Source of the DNA: Mycteria americana
Taxonomy: Eukaryota > Chordata > Aves > Ciconiiformes > Ciconiidae
Assembly: GCF_035582795.1 (NCBI RefSeq)
Contig: NC_134367.1
Location: 109,664,062-109,728,061 of the forward strand
Direction of reading: 5' to 3'
Length of the DNA stretch: 64,000 nucleotides
Position 1 is the first letter of the stretch. Every line of letters starts with the position of its first letter. Positions 50,034 through 64,000 of the stretch are shown in pieces. The translations under genes were made by a program, and so were the position numbers. A model generated the notes under the pieces. The model was not told the DNA's origin and ran no database searches. It saw nothing but the letters and a program-made list of their open reading frames with translations.

Positions 50034-50832
50034 GATTCACCCCTTCTCTTCCCAAGGAAGCATCCACAGCAGGAAAGAAAACATGGGGAGACTTCTCATT
50101 AAATAATATTTTCCTGAAATTTCCTCTGAGGGCTCAGTAGCAGCTCAGGACACCGAAGGCTCTTTTCCTAATGCGGAGACTCGACCCCAGAAATAAGGCA
50201 AATACAGGGATACAGCACAGCATGACCAGCTCTACAGCCCTGCTGGAAAAAAAGCCAGCCAGGACCCAGCGTGAACTGTTAATGCTTTAGCTTAGGGGCA
50301 AATAATCCAGAAGCTGAGGAACTTAAGGAGAATTACAGCACTTAGAGCCTTGATCAAATTAGGCAGCCCCCAGCAGCAGTAGCAGCAGGATTACTCCTAG
50401 GGGCCAGCACTTCTCAACATTTTTCAATTAAAGGGCTGCCTCACCTCTTTGAAAAAAATCTACTGCTCACGTCGCACAGCAGCTCACTTATGGTCGGCTA
50501 AAACAGAGGTGCAACTCTCACCACTCCTTTGTGGCTTTTATTTCCCTCCACAGTGTTTTTTGGCCTGTGCGGGAATACGGTTTGGGTTTTTTTACATTTT
50601 TCGTTTCAAGCAGTTCACATATGACCTGCTTTTGCCGTAAAGCCCCCTAAACGTCCCCAGATCACAGGCTGAGAAGCACCACTGGAGGCCAAGGATATAT
50701 CACGTTGGACTATAAATAGACAGATATTCCCGATTATAGCAAGAAAGCAGGGAGAAGAAACAGTGCATGGGAGCTTTGGTCCCAGCTGGCCCACTCCTTT
50801 TTTATATAGCCTCAGTTTTATAATAAGCACCA

Positions 50833-50876
50833 GCAAAACAACAGCAATGGGAACGCAAAACAGCAGCAATGGGAAC
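50833..50876. repeat. 2 x 22-bp tandem duplication
   Basis: Copies at 50833-50854 and 50855-50876 share GCAAAACA(A/G)CAGCAATGGGAAC with a single mismatch. A recent local duplication in an ITPKB intron. Confidence 0.95.
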
Positions 50877-52576
50877 TAGGCAAAGGGTTGTCCCGAGCCG
50901 GAGCAGCTCACAGCACGCTTGCGGGCACCCACGGCAGAAAAGGGTCTTTGGGAGAGCTGGGGAGATCGGGGAAGAGCTGCACAAGCAGGCAAGTGCCCTG
51001 ACGCAGGGTAGGCACCCCAGGAAGCTGTTGTGGGGGAGCATGACCAGCAGCATCCCAGGCAGAGGCATGGGACGGGCAGGGGTGCCTTGCGTTGCTTGCC
51101 AGAAAACTCTTGAAGGGGTTCAGCCCAAGGGCTGCTCCTTGGGTTTCTGAGGGTGGTTGAGTTAGAGATAAATGCACTGTCCTCTGCTGGCCGTGAAACA
51201 GTTGAATGAAGAAGGTGCCCTCCTCCCTGTGTGCGACATGCTCTGCTGGGCTTCCCACAGCCCAGGGACTTTGTCCTGCGCAGGGGGACAGACAAGTCCC
51301 TTCCCGCGGGCGGTTTGGTATGTGGGCAATCAGTAGTGGCTCTGAGTGACCCACTCCTGCTGATCATCTTTGAAACCCGCGGTCTAACATCTGCATTTGT
51401 TTGCTGTTTGACCGGTGAGGTGAAGGGGAACGCTACCAGGAAAGTCAACAAAATCTGCTGTAAAGGCTTTTTCAGGGAAGAGCTTCATTTGTTTTAATTC
51501 TATCATTTTGACGCTGCTATCTCCAGTCAGGAGAGGTGCAGGAGTTTAAGGTCATGGAGACCCAGACGGGCATTCTGGGAGAATCCTGCCCAACTCAGAG
51601 AGGAGAAAAATGATCTGTGATCAAGAGAAAGAAACTCCTCCAATCAAGATATGTGCAGAAATCGAGCCATCGTTTCCGCTAAGAGCAAGTGGCTGCCCTG
51701 AGCTACTGCCTGGGCCCCCAGCAGTGCCCCAAGCCTGAATTACTGCAGGCATGACTTGACCGAGCTCCCCTCGGCTGCCAAGCCCATGTCATGCCCAGGC
51801 ACACGATGAAACTCTTAGCTCAAGCGTGATATTACCTTTAATTCATGTTGGCTGGCTATCAAAAGGCATATGCCATTGCTAATGTTCACGCAGGTCTTCT
51901 ATCACTAACACAACTGCTCTGCGGTTACAGACCCAACTCTGTTCAAGTGCCAGCCAGGACATCGCTCTCACCGCAAAGTCTGCTTGCCAGGAGAAAAAAT
52001 CCTGGGCTGGCTCATCTAACGGGGACACAAAAGCATCCCAGCAGGTATCTCCAGAAATGCGAGCGTTAGCTCTGAGCAAGCGCAGTCAGCAGGTTACACA
52101 CGCACGCAGGTGCCAGCGGAAAGCGCTGCTGCTTGTGTTCGCCCCATTTCATAGGGCTCAGCTGCTGAATTTTTCCAGACAGGGATGTAAATACAGCCTC
52201 CTCACCAACTGCAGCTAAACTCACAGCTCCAACCACAGATCAGCACACTTTCAAGATGGGACTTGGATTAATGGCTCAGCCTAGCAGCACGGCAGTATCA
52301 AAAGCAAACAATTAATTTGAGTCTTGAAGTTGGAGGACTGCACTTTGCATTTCACAGTCATGGAAATCAACCAAGCGGCTGATTTAATGAGATTACAGCT
52401 AAAACTTCCCTCTTGCATTGATGCCCTGAGCTCAGCTGCGCTCTCAGAAGAGCGGCGCTGCCCTGGGCCAGGTGCCTGATGAGGGAGGTTTGGCTGCAAG
52501 GAACGGGGATGTCCTGATGTGACACAGTTTCGCCACCAGCTTGCTCTGTGTGTGCCTCTGTGCATGAGTTTGGTTA

Positions 52577-56861
<4,285 letters not shown>

Positions 56862-59800
56862 CTAAGGGAAAAAAAAATCATGAAGGTGAATGCAATGTTT
56901 CAAGCTTTTACTGCCCGTAAAGTCACTTCAGGCAGCACGCAGCTGTTTTGGACAGAGGAGGAGGCACCGGAGCCAGCGCAGGATGGAAGCAAGCAGAGAA
57001 TCTGCTCTTTTCCCATTGCCCTGTGCCAAGCCAGAGCCGCTGGGCCTCAACTCTACATTCAAAAATCACGAGCAACTTCACTAAAGTGGATGGCGTTACA
57101 GCGTTGTTCCAGTTGGCTGCTTCTGCTGCGGAGGGCCCAGCCATCCGCATTACCTTGTCTCCGCTCCCCGCATCTCTCTGCAGAAGCAGCAGGGACGTTA
57201 ACCCATCCTTGGGTACCGCATTAGATCACGGCAGACGGAGCGGGGAAGGGAGCCCAGGATTTCTACCCGGCCACAAAACTCAACTCCAGCTCCCACAGGG
57301 AACAAGAGCCGCTCGCACAAGCGCGCCGAGTCTCACCGCCTGGCTTTTGTTCCCCACTGAAAGGCAGCTGCTTTGTCCATTAAGCTGACAACCCGCGTGC
57401 GGCTGATCCGCCTGCTTTGGCCCATCCGTAACTACATTTTGGAGAACAATTCCCTTCTGACGCGTTGTGTTTCTCTCGCCAGATAGATTGCACAAAACTA
57501 TTTACATGACTGTAACAAGGGCTGCATGGGACATACGAAAGCCTCCTTTGAAGGCTCTTTCCTGCGAGAGTTTTTCCCTGGATTGTTCTGGGGAACGTGC
57601 CGCCGGTAAAAGGCAGGGGGACAACCTCTTATCTCAGCCCCAGAAGGCGATGGTGCAAACAAATCAGGGGAACAATATACAACGGCGACAATGGAAAAAT
57701 GCCTTCTTGCAGGAGCTAGGACAAACAGACGGTGTAGTCCTGGCTGCTCCGAGCTACTGGGTTCAGCCGGAAGCACACAGATAAATTATCCTCACTTGCT
57801 CCACTCTGAAGGCATGGGAGGGAGCCTTCCAGAAAGCCCAAGTAATCTCTTCCTCGTGTTTGGAGAACTGGCCCTTGCTCCAGTAACGCTTCGCAGACAG
57901 GCGGGGAAGAGCCAGCAGCCCCGACTTGCAGTTTGGATGCTCGTCGGGGGTGAACTCACGGTGCAGGAATCCGTGCTGAGAACTGCTGACATGTTTAAAT
58001 GGCGAGGAAGAAGCCAGACAGAGATGTTAGTGTCTAAAGCGTGGAAATTACATCGGGTTACCCCGCGCCCTGCACCAGCCCCGCCGGGGAGCGGGGACGC
58101 ATCACACGGAGAGAGTGGGGACCAGGGGTGGGAGAGAGGAAGAAGAAAGGTCCTTCCCCACCTCCCAGCCGGGGAAGAGCAGGGCGGCCCTTCCCTGGAC
58201 GACTGCCCGCGGCCAGGAGCGTCCCGGCGTGCCCTGGCACCGGTACAGCAACGCAGGAGTTTGGCAAGCAGCTGCCCAAGCGCGGGGTGACACCGGGCAT
58301 CCCCTTCGCCCAGGCTCCTCTGCGCCATGGGTTTGCTCTGCTGCCCGGCTTGCTTGCTTTGGCAGGGGGGTCGGGCAGTTCCCTACCTGACATGAGGATG
58401 AATGTTTTTATTTCCAAACGGAGTGCCAGAACTTGTGCGCTTTAGCTGTTCTTTGTTCTCCTTTTGGCAGAGAGAGGGAGGGAAGCGGGGGGGGGGTGTC
58501 CCCTCCTTTTCTTTTTAAAATAGTAACATCAAGTTCTGGCTGATGCCATGAAAGAAAGGGGGAAGAAGAAGTCTCCGAAGGAGTTCGGACTCCAGACAAG
58601 CGTGACCCACCTCCTCTAAAACAAGGAGAAGGAGTCCTCCCCCCACCGCACAGCATCGTAAGTCACTCAGTCCCAGGAAACACGCCAAGGCAACGCGCCT
58701 TGCCAAGCCAAGATTTTGGTTTTTTCGGTGGTTAGAGCTTTATAGCTAAAACCTTGAGGTAGTTCAAAGCACAGGCAGATTGAAGGCAAGTGGCACCCGA
58801 AGCAGGGCAAGCCACCCTGGCTCCCCCCTGCCAGGGCTTTCCCAGGAGCCGTGTGCTCGGGCACTGCTCCCAGCGCGGGGTAATGGTCCCCAAGTGCCCC
58901 GGGGAGACAAAACACCACAACAACCCTTCTGCTGAGCTGAACAAGACAGAAAGCCGGTCACTGAGCACACCCGCACAAGGAACAGGTAGCACATCCCCAT
59001 CCCTTTACACCGGAGGGCAACGTTTGCATCCAGACACCACCCGGTTTCAGACACACCTTTGGCCAGGCATTTCCAACCCAAGTTTTCAGGACATGTTTAA
59101 GGACATGTTTTATGGAGAGGCTTGAGGTTGCTTTGTCCATCTCAAGTCACTCCCGACTCGCTGGAAACAGGCTGCGAGGCAAGTCGTCGCCGCTGCGGGG
59201 GTCATCGGCAATTCTGCTTCACGCAGCCCCTTCTCCCCCGGCTTCGTGGGGGCAACCACGTGGCCACTTGCAGGAGAGAGGAGGGACCGTGCCCTCTGCA
59301 GTTCCTTCAGGAGCCGTTGGATTTCTGTTTTACACCTGAGCCACCTCCCACTGTTACGAGGGAAAGTTTGCTTCATCAAAAGGAAGCTCTCCGTGCCCTC
59401 AGCCCATCACACGTTACTGCCCAGCATACACAGCTTGCTTTGCAGAGCAGCCTGCTGGGACCAATACTTTGGGGGGGGGATGTACGTATCTATACAAAAC
59501 GTCCCCTTGCTCTGTCGTGGGAGCGCCCGAAAGGCGGTGAGTTTTGCAAGGGGCAGCCCCCCTAGTAAACCAGCAGCTCTCTGTCCGCTCTCTGGGGCTG
59601 CCGCCCCACTGCAGAGGAGAGATGGAGGCTGGGCCATGGGGTAGCAACACTGGCCAATGCCCCCAGCAATCCCGCCACCCCCTTTGTCTGAAGATAAATT
59701 CTCCCCAAGTAAGGAGATGCTTTAAAAGTTCACCCTTCGTACTTTCCCTACAGCTTCAACAGAGAGGTTACGTGACTGTGAGCAGCGGCAGGGTCCTTCA

Positions 59801-62800
59801 CAGCCACTGGGGATGGCTGAGAGCTCCCAGCAAGAGGTCTGCATTTATTTGAATGCCGGCATGGGTTCAGACGGAGGTGAACATCTCAAAGCCGACGGCT
59901 TGGGATCCCAGTTGTGCCAACCCCCGTGTCGGGCTCCTGCAGCCGGCCGCGGAAAATCAGAGCCACGAGGTTCACACCACTCCAGTTTGACTCCACGGCC
60001 GCGCGCAGGAAACAGCCCCTCTGCGCTCAGCAGGCTGCTGCCTCCCGCCCGGCCCGGCGCTCTTAATATACAAAGGGAGTATTAAAACTATTTACAGTAA
60101 AGAAATCTTCTTTAACCCAGCCTGTCGGGAACCGTAAGGGCATCGCCTCCAGGCTCTTCTGTAACTTTCGGTTTATATTTCAGGAGTTATTTGTGGGTAG
60201 GTCCAGGAACACGGGTGCAGCTGTACGTACATGGAGCAGTTACCTGCAATAACTGCCCCGACTCAGACGAAAGGATTTTTCACCATACTGGAAAAAAATA
60301 GCTTTGCAGGTGGTGCTACCAAGTGATGCCGGTGAAGGGCAGATACGTGCTGTTCTCCTCTGCCTGCAAGGCAGTGAGCACGCAGGTCGTCACGCCGCAA
60401 GCTGAGCACGCTTCCAACTCTTTTGCATGGTCAAAGCCTGCGCCTGCTTGTGGCACCCTGGCACCCTGCTCTCCCCCAAATCCAGCTCTGCGGTTGCTTT
60501 CCCTCCCAGAAAACTCACGAAGCTGTGTCGTTGACCGACCGCGCTCTTGCACACGCAGCAATGGCATGTAGCCCGTGTAAGCAGGGAACATACGCGAGGT
60601 GTCTGATGCAATTCGACACTTTTTATTTAAAACCTGTTTCAGCATCAGCAAATGCCAACTGATTAGCTGCTAGGTAGCAAATTATTTAGTAGTCTGGAAA
60701 TAGATTTAGTGAGGAGCGGCGCCGTTTTCCCTAATCGTCTGCCACATGGAAATGAAGCTGAGCAACTGTCAGAACCCACTCTAAAAATGAACTTTTGAGG
60801 GTTTCTGCAGCACTCTGCCCTCTTACAGCTGCTCGCTAGCTTGTTTTCACTCGCTGCGCAGCGTGGTGCCCCAGCCTGGGGTGGGATACGGGCCAGAGGA
60901 GTTAAGCCCTCCCAGAGAGCACCCACAATTGGTCAGTGGGAGAGGAGTGCTGGGAAAACAATTTTATCTGCTGCATGTTTAACTTTTACTTATCTGAAGC
61001 TTAAAGCAAACTCTGGGTTTTCCCCATCTGTCAATAGAGCTTCATATGGAAAGAACAACATAGGAGAATTTAGTGCCAACCCAGAAGGTCAGAGGATATA
61101 TTGTGTTTAATTAGATTAAACAAAAAGTGACTGATGAGCTCAGTGCTCGCTGTACATTTTCCCTATATAGCATATGGCATTCCTTTAATGTCTGCTTGAA
61201 AGAGACGTGCCTTTCTGGGACTGCCTGTCGCCTCCCTTTCCCAGCACGGACGCTGGTGGAATGCGACGGGTACTCCCCGTGCGCGGAGCCGGTGGGGAGC
61301 TCTTCCCTTTGCACGCGTTGAGCCAGGGAGATAGGCAGTAACTGATTTAATTTGCCAAAATTATGGTTTCCTATGGTTTTACGGGACCAAACGTTCCTGG
61401 AAATAGCGGGAGCTGGACCTGTATTTCCGTGCTTGTTATTAACTAGAGCACGCACCGTTAGAGGCAAGATTAGGCAGCTGGGGCAAGGGATGGGGAAGAG
61501 TGGGAGCAGTGTTAATTTAGCGATTTTTCCCACTTCTGGAAAGAACTTCAGCCCCTTTGTCCCAGGAAGATCCCAAAATAGCCTAGGACCAGAGGAGATG
61601 GAGAAAAACTGTGAGGAGACAGTGGCGTCACCAATGCCCACCACTTGCCCTGGCTTCCGCGGAGCTGCTGCAGCCCAGGGGCTTGCATGAGTGACACCCT
61701 GGCTTTCCCTTCGCTTTGGAGAAAGCCCCGCTCCTGCGGCACGCTAACATCCAACCATCCCCGGCGTTCCCTGCAGAACTGAAACACCCGGCCGGCCAGG
61801 CAGCCCCCCCGGCACGTCCCCGGCTGCCCACCCCTCGCCGAGCGCGGCGGCTCCGGGGCGGCACTGCGCCAGCCTTGCCGCACGCCCGCAGCACCCTCGC
61901 TCGCTCCTCAGGCGCCGGGGTGACTCCCCAAACGCCCTCCCGTGGGGCTGGCATGGGTGGGAGGCGCAGCGGGCCCTCTCTGCTCTTCGCTTTCACTTCC
62001 AGCTCTTCCAAAAGGAGAAGTGCAGCCGGGGTGCCGCGGTGCCAGGGGCCCCCGGGGAAGGGGCTTTCGGCACAGCTCAGAAGGACTCCGGGACGTTTCA
62101 CTCGCAAGTAGGAGGGTTGGCGAGTCGCTCCTCGTGTCCGGAGCCTTGCTGGTTTGAAAAACAACACGGTGAGCAGCTGAGAAGGGCAGAATTTGCTCCG
62201 GAGAGCCCTCTTTAATAACTAAGTAAGTGGGGGGAGCGTTTGCCCAGAGAGTTCACTCTGTGTCAGCCCGCTCCGCAGCCACGCACACGCAGCCAGGGAA
62301 AAAGAGGCCGTTTAGTTTTCCATGTTTAAAAGAATGAATGTGTTTTCTCTGGTCTTTAAAAAGTAGTTAAGGTTTCCCTAGTGATGATTGTTTCCCTTGA
62401 CTGGGAAAAACCTTGTCACTCCAGCCGCGAGGAGGAGGCCAGCTTTGTTCATTGTGCTGGGCGCCGGGCGCGGAGGGCGGCGGGGCAGAGCCGGCAGGTA
62501 CCGCGGGATGCCTCCTCCCGGCGCCTCCTGGCATGTGGGTGACCAAAATGCAGGACCCCGGCTGAAAACCCTCCCGTGACGTGCTCTGGGGTGCGATCGC
62601 TGATGTGGTGCAGCGCTGGGGTTATGCCCTGCTCAGCTTTGCCATCTCTCAGCCTCTCAAACCTCTCCCTCTCTCCAGGCAGCAACAGAAAGAGCCCAGT
62701 GACCGCTTCAGCGTGCACCAGGCTGCGACCACTGACCCTGATGCTGGCAGCAAGTGACAGCCCGTATTTTACACCGTCTTCCTCCTATGCAAACTCCCCT

Positions 62801-64000
62801 CATCTCCGATGACGCATTTGCTTCTGCACTGCACGACGGCTAAACAGCCTTGTTTTGGCCAGAGGAGCAGCTTGCAATGGGAGGGCTTTGGATCAGCAGG
62901 CCTTTTTTGGTTTAGTCACGCAAGGCATTTAACAAAAATTTCAGCAGCTCCCCAAAACCTGGCAGAGGCAATGCCAGTCAGGCTCCTGTGGCGGTTGTTG
63001 AGCAAAGACAAAGTGAGGTGCAACAACAGACTTCACTCAAGTTAGTATAAGGAAATACAGTTTGATGACTGAAAGGCACTTGTGGGTGCCTAGCAATTCT
63101 AGTCCAAACCCCCAAGCCCCACTAGACAAATTGCTTTGATGGCTGGGGCATAGAGGCTTCTGCTGGGGCACAGTAGCTTCTGCTACTTTGCAAGGACTCC
63201 ATCTCATTTAGAGAGAGAAAAAATCCTAATACGTGCATTATTTCTTTTACTTCAGATGCTTTGTTTTTCAGAATAGTCTCATTTCAGCCAGCGAGGATTT
63301 TGCCTCTCGCAGGAGAGAAGCCACTCCCCTCCGGCTCTGTGAGGAATGCCCTTTTCTCCAGTGGGACCAGGGAGCGGTCCCACCAAGACCAAAGATCTGG
63401 GGTAGAGGGTCACAGAGATAAAGCCACTGCCTTCTCTGCCGTCTGCAAGAGATCAGAGGAGCCTCCACAAAAATGCATGAAAGCCAGGAAAATCTGCTCA
63501 GATCATCGAAAAAATATTCCAGTGTATTGGAAAAAACCAGGAGCTTGTTGCAGGCTCCCTCTTCCTGCTTGTGATGGAGGCGAGGAGAGTTAGAAGCAGC
63601 GAAGGCAGAGGGGTGAGCAGCAGTCCTTCGGTTTGACCTCCCCTATCACAATGGAAGGAAACGGAGCAGCTGTGGGAGCCGGCTGCACAGAAGTCACCCA
63701 TCGCATAGACGGACGTTTGCAACCTCACCCGGCGTTGATCCCTTCTCACCCACAAAGCACAAGCACAGCGCAGCCGCGGCGTGGGATCCCCATCAGCACC
63801 ATGCTTAGAGGCAGTGTTAAGACTTCTCCATCCCACTTGACAAAGAAGGAAAGAAGCTAAAAAAGCCTAAGTGAGAGGGAAGGCAAAACCTGCATCAGAG
63901 CTCAGAGTAAGCCTCAAAGCTATGGCTGTCTCCATGAGGCATTTCTTCCTGATGAAGCTCCTTCACTACAGTAAAACTGAAAACCTCCTGATGCAGATCA
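56862..64000 (-). other. ITPKB: ITPKB intron upstream of the kinase exons (partial)
   Basis: At least 7.1 kb with no frame resembling the long Ser/Pro-rich N-terminus of ITPKB, so the preceding coding exon must lie beyond the right edge. Contents seen: GC- and CpG-rich patches at about 58.05-58.35, 59.16-59.25, 59.93-60.06, 61.74-62.11 and 62.44-62.58 kb. There is a G10 run near 58487, an AT-rich, possibly conserved patch at about 60.61-60.72 kb, and a 20-bp-period imperfect duplication at 63141-63184. No transposon was recognised. Confidence 0.75.
63141..63184. repeat. Imperfect 20-bp tandem duplication
   Basis: About 2.2 copies of a unit beginning (G/T)GCTGGGGCA and ending (A/T)(G/A)GCTTC, with four differences between the two full copies. 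Confidence 0.75.

Noticed and set aside
49473..50102. 209-codon + strand frame over the short CR1 copy
   Set aside because: Antisense of the CR1 ORF2 end plus flanking DNA; not a gene.

Overview
This is vertebrate nuclear DNA, almost certainly from a bird. The evidence is CR1 LINEs with avian-type 3' ends (an ATTCTATG-type terminal repeat), multi-exon genes with GT-AG introns, and modest repeat content. Two single-copy genes are present and both are cut by the window edges. They lie tail to tail, STUM on the + strand (left) and ITPKB on the - strand (right), matching the neighbour relationship I recall for human 1q42. Gene identities rest on recognising the proteins by eye; no search was run.

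Left third (1-22.6 kb): the 3' part of STUM (a Spec3/Stum-family small membrane protein). The first coding exon lies off the left edge. The window holds a 180-nt exon with the main hydrophobic segment, a predicted 9-nt microexon (16008-16016), a 35-nt terminal coding exon and a probable long 3'UTR. An ancient, degraded CR1-type LINE (about 13.0-14.1 kb, + strand) sits in a STUM intron.

Middle (22.6-39.7 kb): the interval between the two gene ends, with no recognisable protein gene. It holds a strongly GC- and CpG-rich block (about 33.5-34.7 kb) containing a minisatellite-like repeat and an uninterrupted 528-codon frame that I regard as a base-composition artefact. It also holds a 2.8-kb CR1 LINE (35957-38750, - strand) covering most of ORF2 but broken by frameshifts and a lesion in the reverse-transcriptase active-site motif.

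Right part (39.7-64 kb): the 3' half of ITPKB (inositol-trisphosphate 3-kinase B). Six coding exons, all with consensus splice sites and mutually compatible phases, encode 302 residues: the calmodulin-binding segment and the whole catalytic domain to the stop. A plausible 3'UTR of about 2.3 kb ends at an AATAAA signal with a GT-rich downstream element. The large N-terminal coding exon expected for ITPKB is not in the window. A second, 540-bp CR1 3' fragment lies in an ITPKB intron.

Functionally, ITPKB phosphorylates Ins(1,4,5)P3 to Ins(1,3,4,5)P4 under Ca2+/calmodulin control. STUM is the vertebrate homologue of a Drosophila mechanosensory membrane protein. They are neighbours, not a shared pathway. 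No bacterial-type features, CRISPR arrays, rRNA or tRNA genes were seen. The best candidate for something under-described is the STUM microexon, which keeps the reading frame whether it is included or skipped.
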